Source of the DNA: Verrucomicrobiales bacterium
GTDB taxonomy: Bacteria > Verrucomicrobiota > Verrucomicrobiia > Verrucomicrobiales > DEV007
Assembly (NCBI GenBank): GCA_021648365.1
Contig: JAKISY010000029.1
Coordinates: 1-43,450 of the forward strand
Direction: 5' to 3'
Length of the DNA: 43,450 bases
The notes beneath the pieces were generated by a model. It was not told where the DNA came from and searched no databases. It saw only the letters and a list, made by a program, of their open reading frames with translations. Position numbers and translations under genes: made by a program. Shown here piece after piece: positions 31,322-40,201 of the stretch. Each line of letters starts with the position of its first letter. Position 1 is the stretch's first letter.

Positions 31322-32371
31322 TTATTTTCTCGGCACCTCAATAGGCAGCTTGCGCATCTTATCAGAGGACTGGGTGAACTCGCGAGCGCTGAACACCCAA
31401 ATCACCAATTTCTTTTTATCCCAAAATCCCGGTTCATTGCGCACTCGCATCAGCACTAGGCTTTTCCTCGCCTGCATGATGCCAGATCCTTTGTTCGATA
31501 CTCGGTCGAGAGCAAAGCCCAACTCATATTGCAACTGATCCTGTAAACCCGCCGACTTGCAATGCATGTCCGCCTGCGCCCCGTCAGTGAACACCATCGT
31601 ATGACTATCTCCTAACAATAAAACTGGACTGTTTTTATATGCCGCCACGGCTTCGATTTTTCCGCCCACTTCTTTGCCTGCGTAAGTCAGCGTCAGCACC
31701 TCCTCTTCAGGAGTAGGGCTGAACTCACCGACCTGATCTCCACGAATACTCAAGCTCTCTTTCGCACTACGCTTGAACTCATCTTTAGACTGCGCCTGAT
31801 ACCAAGCATCATCCGCCACTGCCTTTTTCACCAAACTCGCAATGATCTCGGCCGTCAGCGGTGCAAAGTGCGAATCCTGTTCACAATAGAGTTTGTGCTC
31901 ACCTTCCCCTCCCGACTCAGCGCGATACTTATTTAATACCGGTTCCACATCCAACACTTCAAGCCCCTTTGCTCGTAGAGTATCATAATAAGCTTTCACA
32001 GCCGTTGCCGATCCTGGCTTGAATTTCGCTGCCAACTTATCTGGATAAATCGCCGCCTTAGCGGGGATCGGCACCATGATCAGACGCACGCCCTTGGCTT
32101 TGAGCAGATCATGAAACATCAACAAATGCTCAGTTGGATCGGCTTTGTTCGCCGCCACTTTGCTCCAGTCTTTTTCCCAAAACTTACCCAATGCCAACTG
32201 CTTGAGTTCACGCTTCATAAAAAACCAAGCAGGGTCATCCCCACGAACATTTGCCGTCTCAGATTGTGCTCGGCGCTCACACTCCTGCGCAAAATCCTGC
32301 GCCTGAGTTGACTGCCCCAAGCTCGCCAACAAAGCTATGATAGTTATAATTATAGGTAAACTTTTTTTCAT
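31322..32371 (-). CDS. AlgJ/AlgX-like SGNH protein, exported
   Basis: 349 residues. A signal peptide (IIITIIALLASLGQSTQAQ) sends it to the periplasm. CEQDSHFAP (D166, H168) and LLLGDSHTMVF (D255, S256, H257) are the paired motifs of alginate O-acetyltransferase AlgJ/AlgX proteins. There the Ser is the nucleophile and the DxH pair completes the triad. GVRLIMVPIPAKAAIYPDKL also matches that family. No membrane-bound O-acyltransferase (AlgI/MBOAT) gene is next to it, which is unusual for an acetylation role. It is last of a five-gene set, 26 bases after the lipoprotein gene. Confidence 0.75.
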   Translation of the reverse strand: MKKSLPIIITIIALLASLGQSTQAQDFAQECERRAQSETANVRGDDPAWFFMKRELKQLALGKFWEKDWSKVAANKADPTEHLLMFHDLLKAKGVRLIMVPIPAKAAIYPDKLAAKFKPGSATAVKAYYDTLRAKGLEVLDVEPVLNKYRAESGGEGEHKLYCEQDSHFAPLTAEIIASLVKKAVADDAWYQAQSKDEFKRSAKESLSIRGDQVGEFSPTPEEEVLTLTYAGKEVGGKIEAVAAYKNSPVLLLGDSHTMVFTDGAQADMHCKSAGLQDQLQYELGFALDRVSNKGSGIMQARKSLVLMRVRNEPGFWDKKKLVIWVFSAREFTQSSDKMRKLPIEVPRK

Positions 32372-32397
32372 GACTAATATTAGTTTTATTTCTTAAT

Positions 32398-34554
32398 TTA
32401 AGCTTCAGGCGTAGCTACATCAAAATACTCATCCAACACCTCAAAACTATCGCTCCAACGACGTTCACTGATCAACTCTGGATGCTCAGCCAGAGGTTCG
32501 ATTTCCAAAACATACGACTTCCCTAACTCGCGCGGCATACTCGAAAGCGCCTTGCGATCCATGATCGACCAGTGATACACCAATACTCTTTTCTGCTCGT
32601 ATTTCCCCTCGATCACCTCTTCCACTTCATAAGTGTAAAACAACAGCGCGCGACGATAGGTGTCCAATTCCTCCACACTCCTCAACTCGGTCATCTCCAC
32701 TAGCTTCGCCTTCAGCTTCACCCTCGAAGCCGGCTTACGGCTCTTCGCTTGAGTTTGCCAAAAAGCAGCATCCTTAGCCACTTCTCCAGCCTCCAAGCTG
32801 CGGCTATAAACAGCCAAGCCCTCCACGCTCCCCCGCCAAGCTCCGTCGCCTAACAGCAGGGTCGATCCAGCCTCTTTGACCTGCTGCGTGTTTCCCACAG
32901 CCTGACCTTGCAAGCGCTTGCCATCACGATACCAAACCCATTGCCCTGCCTGCAACGAAGCCGCCAAATGAGTTGGCACTCCTGCTTGGATTTTTCCCAG
33001 CGAGAATTTTTCGCCCTTGCTCAAAAAAACCAGCTCCCCGCCTTTTTCCTCGAGAATTTGAAGGTCTCCCAGAGCTAAAATCCTTCCCGATTGAGCATTC
33101 ACACTAGCCGTCAATCGCAACTGAAACGCCAACTCTCCTTTGTCCAACTCAGCGGCCAAAACCTTCGCCGAAGCCTCGTCCACCGCAAACGACCCGCCAC
33201 CCGTCAACATCTCAAAATGACGACCAAACCGAGCTCGCTGATGCGCCTTGATTTTACAAGTGCGCTCAAGCTTCGCCACCTTAATCTGATTCTGAGCCGC
33301 GGCATTTTCCCATACATAAATCAAACCTTTGCTGTCAGCAGGCCAGCGATCACCCGCCGCAGTTTCAGCCTGCCCTCCGCCCTTGTCTGCCACCACCAAC
33401 TTATCCAATTGAGACGCCGCCCCTCCTTTGACCCACAGGTCAGGGAAATGATCCGCTTTGTTATCATCTGTCACCCGCAGCCATGCTTCGACCGACTTCA
33501 TCTGCTCATCAAACTTACCGATATAAATCTCCGCATGTTTGCCGCTTTTACCAATCGTCGCTCCCTTATAGGGCCCAGTCAGTACCATAAATCGCACATC
33601 ATTGCTCCACCTCGGATGATACATCTCTTTGCCATCCATCCCGGGTCCCTGATTGACAGGAACCACTGAATATTTTTTTCCCCGATCAGCAAACACATGC
33701 ACCGATTTATGCGAGCCATCAAATACCCACGCTAAGTGGCTATTATCAGGCGCCATCGATGGCCAACAGCCATGTTGATTGCGCCAATGCTCCTTTTTCA
33801 CCAAATCGATCACTCCCACATCGGGCCAGGGAAACAAAGCCGATGCACGCTTACCATCCAAGGACAACTGTATATTGTCGATACTCAATTTAGTCTTATC
33901 CCAAACCAACTCGCGTTTTTTCGGATCATCGATTGGGAATCTCTCCAATTTGGAAGAGAACATACTAGAACGCTCGGTAGGCAACAAGTTCACCGTATAT
34001 ACCCACACCACCTTCGTCTCAGGATCTTGCCACACATCTACAGCGTAACCCTTACCCAGATCCTCAGCCTGCTCCCCTTTCCAATCCACTCGATGCATCA
34101 CCGGCGAATAGGACTTCTTCCCCCCCTTGCGCTCCGTGTGTTTATCCGTGTAGATAATCCACTTGCCATCCGGACTGTTCAACGGTCGCGAGTAATTGCC
34201 CTTATCTTTCAAAATCGCCCTCGCGCCCAGTCCATCCTGAGTATTCACTCCCCACAACTGATGCTGCTTGCCATTAGCAAACACATCCGCACTCTTGCCT
34301 AGGTATCTCGACCAAACCAAGCGAGAAGGTGCTCCCGTCAAAGCTTCGATTTTCTGCGACAGCTCATCTTTAGGTTTTATGGATTTCTCCACCACGACCG
34401 TCTTAACAGTTTCAACACCAGTCTCGCTCTTTTCCTTAGCAGACTCTTCAGCCTGATCACAACCAGACAACAACAAAGCCGTCGATGACAATACAGACAA
34501 CAGCAACTTCACAGCAACACTGCCTCCTCCTTTGATGAAATATTTTTCCTGCAT
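32398..34554 (-). CDS. Lipoprotein with TolB/PD40-like propeller and LamG-like domain
   Basis: 718 residues. The signal peptide ends in the lipobox ALLLSGC. The N-terminal half has propeller-type blades (NSPDGKWIIYTDKHT, LSLDGKRASALFPWPDVGVI, CWPSMAPDNSHLAWVFDGSH, YHPRWSNDVRFMVLTGPYKG, RWPADSKGLIYVWEN). The middle (about 470-600) looks like a concanavalin/LamG fold (LTASVNAQSGRILALGDLQI, GAWRGSVEGLAVYSRSLEAG). The last ~110 residues (EVEEVIEGKYEQKRVLVYHW) are a separate unassigned domain. It probably faces the periplasm or cell surface. Five bases separate it from the M32 gene upstream and 26 from the SGNH gene. An assembly or glycan-related role is inference only. Confidence 0.7.
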   Translation of the reverse strand: MQEKYFIKGGGSVAVKLLLSVLSSTALLLSGCDQAEESAKEKSETGVETVKTVVVEKSIKPKDELSQKIEALTGAPSRLVWSRYLGKSADVFANGKQHQLWGVNTQDGLGARAILKDKGNYSRPLNSPDGKWIIYTDKHTERKGGKKSYSPVMHRVDWKGEQAEDLGKGYAVDVWQDPETKVVWVYTVNLLPTERSSMFSSKLERFPIDDPKKRELVWDKTKLSIDNIQLSLDGKRASALFPWPDVGVIDLVKKEHWRNQHGCWPSMAPDNSHLAWVFDGSHKSVHVFADRGKKYSVVPVNQGPGMDGKEMYHPRWSNDVRFMVLTGPYKGATIGKSGKHAEIYIGKFDEQMKSVEAWLRVTDDNKADHFPDLWVKGGAASQLDKLVVADKGGGQAETAAGDRWPADSKGLIYVWENAAAQNQIKVAKLERTCKIKAHQRARFGRHFEMLTGGGSFAVDEASAKVLAAELDKGELAFQLRLTASVNAQSGRILALGDLQILEEKGGELVFLSKGEKFSLGKIQAGVPTHLAASLQAGQWVWYRDGKRLQGQAVGNTQQVKEAGSTLLLGDGAWRGSVEGLAVYSRSLEAGEVAKDAAFWQTQAKSRKPASRVKLKAKLVEMTELRSVEELDTYRRALLFYTYEVEEVIEGKYEQKRVLVYHWSIMDRKALSSMPRELGKSYVLEIEPLAEHPELISERRWSDSFEVLDEYFDVATPEA

Positions 34555-34559
34555 AAAAT

Positions 34560-36047
34560 TTAGTCTAAATACCGACCCCTTAAATGTTCCAGATGCGCTG
34601 CGCTGTTCGTCGCTTTCCCCGTCGCACGCTCAATCAATTCCCCTGGCAAAAAAACACTGCCTTGCAGATGGACTTTTTCCCGCATCCAACTCAGTAAGCT
34701 CGAGCAATCCCCCTTGGCTATTTCTCCGCCCAGCTCAGGACAGTCCTTGTTAGCCGACTCCATCAACTGCGATGCGTTCAAGTTGCCCAAACTGTAAGTC
34801 GGAAAATAACCAAACATCCCCATGCTCCAGTGGATATCCTGCAAACACCCCTGCGCATCATCTGGCACCTGCAAGCCGAACATCTCCAGCATGCGCTCGT
34901 TCCACACAGCAGGAATATCCGCCACCGCCAAGTCACCTGAAAAAATCGCCTGCTCCACCTCGAAGCGCAACATGATGTGCAAATCATAGGTCACCTCATC
35001 CGCTTCCACTCGCACCAAAGACGGCGCACTTTGGTTCACCGCATACACCATGTCATCCAAGGAAACAGAAGCCAGATGCGGGAAATACTGCGCCGCTTTT
35101 GGCAACCAATACTGCCAAAACCCCCGACTACGACCCACATGATTCTCCCACAAGCGCGACTGCGACTCATGAATGCCTAGTGAAATCGCCCGACCCACCG
35201 GCAAATGATGTTTCTCCGCCGGCAAACCCTGATCATACATGCCATGCCCTGCCTCGTGTAGCACACCGAACAAGGAGCTGGTAAAATCTCGCTCATCATA
35301 ACGCGTCGTCAGCCTTGTATCTCTCGGCCCCACGCCTGAGCAAAAAGGATGCACTGCGGTATCGATACGCCCTGCATCAAAATCAAAACCAATCTGCTGC
35401 GCCACCTCTTGATTGAAAGCCTGCTGCTTTTCAATCGGATAATCTCCCGCCAGCAAATCCACCGCCACCCGTGGACCCCTATCGGTGATTTCTTTCCCCA
35501 AAGCCACCAACTCAGGACGTAATGCCGCAAACACCTTACTCAACTCACTTGCCCGAGCTCCGCGCTCATATCCGTCCAACAGAGCATCGTAAGCGCATTC
35601 CTCATAACCAAAACACTCAGCCTGCCTTTTTGATAGCTCCACCAACTTCTCTAAATGGGGAGCGAAAATGCTAAAATCTGACTTCTCCCGCGCCTCCGCC
35701 CAAGTCGCCTTGCCCAGCGCAGAAGTTTCCTGAAACTCCACCACCAAGTCCCTCGGCAGAGCCGTCGCACGATCATAGTCAAAACGCCAGTCACGCACAT
35801 TGGCGCACCTATCCTCATCTTCATCATGAGAAGACAAGTCATCCTCGCACTGGGCAATCCAGTCCCCCACCTCAGCACGCGTCCATAGATCGTGAGACTT
35901 CCCGCTAAGATAAGCCATTTGTTTCGCTCGATACTCCACTCCCTTAGCCGGCATCATCGTTTCTTGATCCCAACCCAACAAAGCAGCCGTATCCCCCAAC
36001 AAGGTCAACTCCTCACTCAACTCAATCAATTTTTTATACGCTTCCAT
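34560..36047 (-). CDS. M32 metallocarboxypeptidase (Taq type)
   Basis: 495 residues from the ATG at 36045-36047; the GTG at 36050 is also in frame. The zinc motif is HEAGH (H265, E266, H269; numbering from the GTG) in GVLHEAGHGMYDQGLP. It is followed by ISLGIHESQSRLWENHVGRS with the third ligand Glu. PFCSGVGPRDTRLTTRYDE and YDLHIMLRFEVEQAIFSGDL are family signatures. It is a cytoplasmic carboxypeptidase removing C-terminal residues. It begins 11 bases after the FIST gene stop; AAGG shortly before the ATG is one of the few Shine-Dalgarno-like sites here. Confidence 0.93.
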   Translation of the reverse strand: MEAYKKLIELSEELTLLGDTAALLGWDQETMMPAKGVEYRAKQMAYLSGKSHDLWTRAEVGDWIAQCEDDLSSHDEDEDRCANVRDWRFDYDRATALPRDLVVEFQETSALGKATWAEAREKSDFSIFAPHLEKLVELSKRQAECFGYEECAYDALLDGYERGARASELSKVFAALRPELVALGKEITDRGPRVAVDLLAGDYPIEKQQAFNQEVAQQIGFDFDAGRIDTAVHPFCSGVGPRDTRLTTRYDERDFTSSLFGVLHEAGHGMYDQGLPAEKHHLPVGRAISLGIHESQSRLWENHVGRSRGFWQYWLPKAAQYFPHLASVSLDDMVYAVNQSAPSLVRVEADEVTYDLHIMLRFEVEQAIFSGDLAVADIPAVWNERMLEMFGLQVPDDAQGCLQDIHWSMGMFGYFPTYSLGNLNASQLMESANKDCPELGGEIAKGDCSSLLSWMREKVHLQGSVFLPGELIERATGKATNSAAHLEHLRGRYLD

Positions 36048-36058
36048 CACCTTCTCAT

Positions 36059-37240
36059 TTAGATCAAAAACAATGCCACCGCCGTGTAACCATGCACAAA
36101 CGACGTGCCACCCACCGGACCAATTTCCCCACTACAAAAATAACCACAAACGGGAATCTTTCCAAACACCTGCTCCAGCGTCGCCGCATCGTGATTCGGA
36201 GCGTCGAACATTCGCAGACCACGCCCCGCGCAAGTGAACAGCATAGAGGCAAAAGGCTGACCAAACTCCTGCTGCGCTTGCTCGCACTGCAAAACAAAAT
36301 CCTCATCCGCCGCCTCGCGATCGCGCAACTGAAACTGCAAAGTCTGCCCCACACGAGGCCACGCCCCCAGCGCCAACACCCCCGCACTCGGGTCGCCGCC
36401 GATGATGTTACGCACCAAAAAATCGCCACGCTTGTAATCGTCGATGTATTCACTCACCGCCAAACCCGCAAAGATATTCCCCCTAGCCGTTTCCTGCTCC
36501 TCCCTTTCCAGAGTCTCATACGCCTGTTCAAGAATCTCATAAGCCTGCCGCTGCCCGACTTTTACCAACACATTTTCATTCACCTCCGTGATCGTATAAG
36601 GATCACCAATCGGACGACAGCCCTGACTCACCACACTCTGCAAACGCACCCCACCTTCCAAATGCAACAGCAAAGCCGCCGCATCCTCGATCAAACCTGT
36701 TTCGCGAAAAAGAAAAAAGCCGTCCTCCGCAGGATTGCCACTCGCCAAACCGCCATAACTAGGCGAGTTCGGCCACGCCGCATTCCATTGCCGCAACCAA
36801 TTCTCAGCAGGCAGATTAGCCGGATCTCCCAATACTATCCACGCACCACCTTGATCCTCGCTGCCCGCCTCAGATTCCGCACACAACACCAGATCCTCCG
36901 ATCTCTCCACCTCCTGATCGATCACGATTTTGTCCGTCAACACCGTGTTCGGCAAATGCAAAAACATCAGCGACAATCCAGAACTGTTCTCACGTTCCTC
37001 CCCGACCCCCACCAGCCCATCCGTAGAGCTCCCCATCACCAAAGGACAGTGACCATGAATCTGTAAAATCTCCCCTAGCTCGCTGAGATGCGGCCTCCAA
37101 TCAGGGCTAACAAACGCAAACACCACATGCGGATCACAGCCCAAGTCTTCACGGCACTCTATCACTAAGCTTTCAATGCGATCCGCATCAAAAACTCCAC
37201 TGAACAATCTCGAACTGGCACGGTTGGACTCCACCATCAT
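36059..37240 (-). CDS. FIST-domain sensory protein
   Basis: 393 residues. The N-terminal FIST_N region is VVFAFVSPDWRPHLSELGEI, LVMGSSTDGLVGVGEERENS, and SYGGLASGNPAEDGFFLFRE. The C-terminal FIST_C region is LFTCAGRGLRMFDAPNHDAA, then EQVFGKIPVCGYFCSGEIGP and SFVHGYTAVALFL. FIST domains are proposed to sense small ligands such as amino acids. Free-standing FIST proteins are usually near signalling or metabolic genes. Here it follows a cyclic-nucleotide-binding gene by 69 bases and precedes a carboxypeptidase by 11, which fits peptide/amino-acid sensing but does not prove it. Confidence 0.88.
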   Translation of the reverse strand: MMVESNRASSRLFSGVFDADRIESLVIECREDLGCDPHVVFAFVSPDWRPHLSELGEILQIHGHCPLVMGSSTDGLVGVGEERENSSGLSLMFLHLPNTVLTDKIVIDQEVERSEDLVLCAESEAGSEDQGGAWIVLGDPANLPAENWLRQWNAAWPNSPSYGGLASGNPAEDGFFLFRETGLIEDAAALLLHLEGGVRLQSVVSQGCRPIGDPYTITEVNENVLVKVGQRQAYEILEQAYETLEREEQETARGNIFAGLAVSEYIDDYKRGDFLVRNIIGGDPSAGVLALGAWPRVGQTLQFQLRDREAADEDFVLQCEQAQQEFGQPFASMLFTCAGRGLRMFDAPNHDAATLEQVFGKIPVCGYFCSGEIGPVGGTSFVHGYTAVALFLI

Positions 37241-37309
37241 ATCTCAAATACCCTTACAGCGTTCTCAGACCCATTTCCTCTCAAAAAAGCACCAATATTC
37301 CCTTCAATA

Positions 37310-37753
37310 TCACAAATACCGCTTCATCGAACGCAGTAAACCCGACGCTAAAGCCGGCGAATTGCGCAGCACCTGCTCATGCAGCTTACGCCCCCCCATC
37401 ACCAAAATGCTACAGCCTTCCATCGACGCACAAACCGTCGCCGATGACTCCATCCCAGAAATCACCCCGATCTCACCAAATATATCGCCGCGCTTCAAAG
37501 TGGGCCCCACACGACTGGTCTGAACCGCCTGTCCCGTTTCATCCTCACCCTTCTCCGCAATCGTCACCAGCATCTCCCCCTCCAACACAATGCACAACTC
37601 CTTACCCAGCGCATCTTGACAGATCACCACCTCGCCCGGATGACACACCCGCTCTTCAAATGCATCCACCAGCTTCGCAATCGCCGTATCCGAAACATCA
37701 GCAAAAGCTTCAATACCTCTCAAAAATTGACCTAATTCTTCTTCATTCAACAT
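37310..37753 (-). CDS. Cyclic nucleotide-binding domain protein
   Basis: 147 residues from the ATG at 37751-37753. The fold is a single cNMP beta-roll: FEERVCHPGEVVICQDALGK, LCIVLEGEMLVTIAEKG, VGPTLKRGDIFGEIGVISGM, ESSATVCASMEGCSILVMGG. The phosphate-binding cassette FGEIGVISGMESSATV has SSATV at the place of the usual RxATV, so the Arg is missing. No DNA-binding domain. It is the first gene of the FIST-M32 set, divergent from the nitrobindin-like gene. It is only distantly similar to 27070-27522. Confidence 0.82.
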   Translation of the reverse strand: MLNEEELGQFLRGIEAFADVSDTAIAKLVDAFEERVCHPGEVVICQDALGKELCIVLEGEMLVTIAEKGEDETGQAVQTSRVGPTLKRGDIFGEIGVISGMESSATVCASMEGCSILVMGGRKLHEQVLRNSPALASGLLRSMKRYL

Positions 37754-37909
37754 AAGTTTATCGAAATTAGCCGATACCAACAAAAACGCTCGCCTTTTTA
37801 CACAAAAAATCTAACTTCCTCACCACCAGCACGATTTAGATTGTCCCACAGGGGGGCGAATGATACCCTTACCCTTCAGTATTCACATAACCTCAAACTC
37901 TACAAAACA

Positions 37910-38458
37910 ATGCACATCGACTACGGCCCACTCACAGGATTGATCGGAACATGGCAAGGCACGCGCGGACTAGACGTCTCACCCGAACCCGACGACGGCA
38001 CCGAGATCAACCCCTACTACGAAACCATCACCTTCGAAGCCGCAGGCGATGTCGATAATGCCGAAAGCCAAAAGCTCATCGTCGTGCGTTACCACCAAGT
38101 GGTGCAGCGCAAGTCCAATGACGAAATCTTCCACGATCAAGTCGGTCACTGGATGTGGGATCCCAAAACTGGCGTCGTGATGCAAAGCCTCTCCATCCCG
38201 CGCGGCGTCTGCCTCGTAGCTGGAGGCGAAGCCAAAACCGACGACGATACCACCACCCTCAACGTCGCAGCCAAACTCGGCGACCCCGATTGGGGCATCG
38301 TAGAATCCCCCTTCATGCGTGACAACGCCAGCACCCTTGAATACCGCCATCAGATGATCATCAGCCCCGACCGCCTGAGCTACGACCAAACCACCGTGCT
38401 CGACATCTACGGCAGACGCTTCGACCACACCGACAAAAGCGTGCTCAACAAAGTATGA
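37910..38458 (+). CDS. Nitrobindin-like FABP-fold protein
   Basis: 182 residues from the ATG at 37910; an upstream extension of the frame lacks an ATG. It has the N-terminal LTGLIGTWQGTRGLDVSP (GxWxGxG pattern), then YYETITFEAAGD, HQVVQRKSNDEIFHDQVGHW and LEYRHQMIISPDRLSYDQTT. This order is that of DUF1794/THAP4 C-terminal heme-binding beta-barrels (nitrobindins), which bind ferric heme and react with NO or peroxynitrite. Whether the heme-ligand His is kept cannot be judged by eye. It is followed 16 bases later by the PLD-like gene. Confidence 0.72.
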   Translation: MHIDYGPLTGLIGTWQGTRGLDVSPEPDDGTEINPYYETITFEAAGDVDNAESQKLIVVRYHQVVQRKSNDEIFHDQVGHWMWDPKTGVVMQSLSIPRGVCLVAGGEAKTDDDTTTLNVAAKLGDPDWGIVESPFMRDNASTLEYRHQMIISPDRLSYDQTTVLDIYGRRFDHTDKSVLNKV

Positions 38459-38474
38459 CCCCTCGCCAGCTCAC

Positions 38475-39026
38475 ATGAAAGATCATCCCCCAGCTGACGA
38501 TCTTTTCTCGCTAGTGATAAACGAACAGACCTGCGAACAGGTCCTCAACCTCGCCGTGCCGCTAGCGACCAAATCCCTCTGGATCGCCACCGCTGACTTG
38601 AAGGACCTGCACGTAGCAGGAGCGGGTAAAAAATACATCCCCTTCATCGGCGTGCTCGCAGGACTGGTCAGAGACGGCGTAGATATTCGCCTCATCCACG
38701 CCAAAGAACCCGGCCCACGCTTCCGCAAAGACTTCGACCGCTACCCCGAACTGATCGAGTCCGAGCGCTTCGAACGCCTGCTCTGCCCACGCATGCACAT
38801 GAAGTGCGTCATCGTCGATGGCAAGCTCGCCTACATCGGCTCCGCCAATCTCACCGGTGCAGGCATGGGAGCCAAATCCCCCCAACGCAGAAATTTCGAA
38901 GCCGGCTTCATCACCCGTGACCCAAACACCATCAGCGAATTGATGGACTTCCTCGACTCCCTATGGATCGGCGACCGCTGCATCAAATGCCAACGCCGCG
39001 ACGTCTGCCCCGAACCCGTTTGTTGA
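38475..39026 (+). CDS. Phospholipase D-like protein with one HKD motif
   Basis: 183 residues. The motif is H108-x-K110-x4-D115-x6-GSxN (MHMKCVIVDGKLAYIGSANL). There is only one HKD, so activity would need a dimer, as in Nuc-type and some restriction-type PLD enzymes. No signal peptide. The extreme C-terminus is cysteine-rich (RCIKCQRRDVCPEPVC), which looks like a small metal site. Substrate (phospholipid, nucleic acid or other) is open. Middle gene of a three-gene unit. Confidence 0.82.
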   Translation: MKDHPPADDLFSLVINEQTCEQVLNLAVPLATKSLWIATADLKDLHVAGAGKKYIPFIGVLAGLVRDGVDIRLIHAKEPGPRFRKDFDRYPELIESERFERLLCPRMHMKCVIVDGKLAYIGSANLTGAGMGAKSPQRRNFEAGFITRDPNTISELMDFLDSLWIGDRCIKCQRRDVCPEPVC

Positions 39027-39055
39027 TTTCCCAAACCACCCCTCTCTCAAAAAAA

Positions 39056-39889
39056 ATGAGCGCACCTCAACCAGCTTCCGATTCCAAGCATCCGACGCAA
39101 GCTCATGTAAACAAAATCGCCAAATTTCATTACATTCCAGTTTACGAATTAGTGATGGCTTTATTCTTAGCATTGATCGCCATAATATCATCCATCGCAC
39201 TGGTCGGCAATTTTCTATTCGGCGAGATTCAATGGAATCAAAATTTCATCATCGTTCTCATCGCCTGCTTCACCACAGCCGTACTAGCCGCCTACAGTTT
39301 CCAATTCATCTTCCAATCTTGGCTACGAGTAAAAGTCAGCGATGACATTGAACTGCACTGGTGGCTCCGCCGAGTCACCACCCATATCCCTTTGGACAAT
39401 GCACGAGAGGTGCAGCTCGAGATGTACATCTCCCCCATCTTCGGCATGCGCTCCGAAGCTACCTTAACCGTGACCACCGATCAGCAAACAACCCACATAC
39501 CCGTCCTACGACATCTCTTACCGCTAAAAAGTTTCCGCCAACAAGCCTCACTACTTGCCAAAAGCCTGCAAGTCCCCCTCCGCATCCCCGAGTGCCAGCA
39601 CATCCCCCTAGGTTTCCGCAATGCCTTCGATCAGTTACGTCCCCACCAAAACAACACCTCACAAATTCTAAAAATACTGCACGCCCCCATCACCTGGCAA
39701 GCGACCGATGATGGCGATTACCCTTACCAGGTCCAATTCGACGGACAAACCTGCGAAATTCGAGTCAACGATTGGCCCGAATACGAAACCGTTTACAGTC
39801 TTCTTATTGCAAAAAAACCAGTCAGAGATCTGCACAGCCTTCCCGACAACTGGAAGCTGCCAGAGCACATACTATCCGAAGGCAAATAG
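39056..39889 (+). CDS. Membrane protein of unknown function
   Basis: 277 residues from the ATG at 39056-39058, preceded by an A7 run rather than a Shine-Dalgarno site. Two adjacent transmembrane segments (about 33-58 and 63-88) are followed by a soluble domain. Its pattern VKVSDDIELHWWLRRVTTHI, PLDNAREVQLEMYISPIFGM and TLTVTTDQQTTHIPVLRHLL resembles small PH-like (DUF304/bPH2) membrane proteins. That is only an impression. It follows the PLD-like gene by 29 bases. Confidence 0.65.
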   Translation: MSAPQPASDSKHPTQAHVNKIAKFHYIPVYELVMALFLALIAIISSIALVGNFLFGEIQWNQNFIIVLIACFTTAVLAAYSFQFIFQSWLRVKVSDDIELHWWLRRVTTHIPLDNAREVQLEMYISPIFGMRSEATLTVTTDQQTTHIPVLRHLLPLKSFRQQASLLAKSLQVPLRIPECQHIPLGFRNAFDQLRPHQNNTSQILKILHAPITWQATDDGDYPYQVQFDGQTCEIRVNDWPEYETVYSLLIAKKPVRDLHSLPDNWKLPEHILSEGK

Positions 39890-40201
39890 CGCGGATGTAC
39901 GCGGATGGGATGTGAGCAGTTGTTTCTATACCTAGCCTTAATTGTAACTATTTAGGTGCAAGAGTGATAGAAATGCGCGTGATTGGAAAGTAGGGAGGGT
40001 GTCCTCACCCGCCCCCTCTTACTGCCAGATCGATCAGCGGGTGAGGACACCCACTCTACCTCAATCTTTCGCAGCATGGAGAGCTGAATAGTCACCATTA
40101 ATTTTTATTTTTTATTTTCTTATCCGCGTGCATCTGCTTAAACCGCGGTTAGTTTCATTTAAGTTGACTTGTACAGACCTGAATTTTCACAGAAAATCCT
40201 T
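39890..40201. other. Gene-free stretch with a strong inverted repeat
   Basis: Contains 'gcggatgtacgcggatggg' just after the stop, the 16-bp inverted repeat at 39997-40052, and 'atccgcgtgcatctgcttaaaccgcggtt' (about 40122-40150). No gene. Confidence 0.5.
39997..40052. repeat. Inverted repeat with 16-bp perfect arms
   Basis: GGGTGTCCTCACCCGC (39997-40012) and GCGGGTGAGGACACCC (40037-40052), 24-nt loop. Pairing extends imperfectly outward (GTAGGGA / ACTCTAC). No T-run follows, so it looks like a mobile or REP-like hairpin rather than a terminator. Confidence 0.75.

Noticed and set aside
33091..34302. Two plus-strand frames of ~190 codons opposite the lipoprotein gene
   Set aside because: No signal peptide or motif; the minus-strand gene has a lipobox and recognisable propeller blades.
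36092..37066. 324-codon plus-strand frame opposite the FIST gene
   Set aside because: Arg/Thr/Gln-rich antisense shadow of an intact FIST protein.
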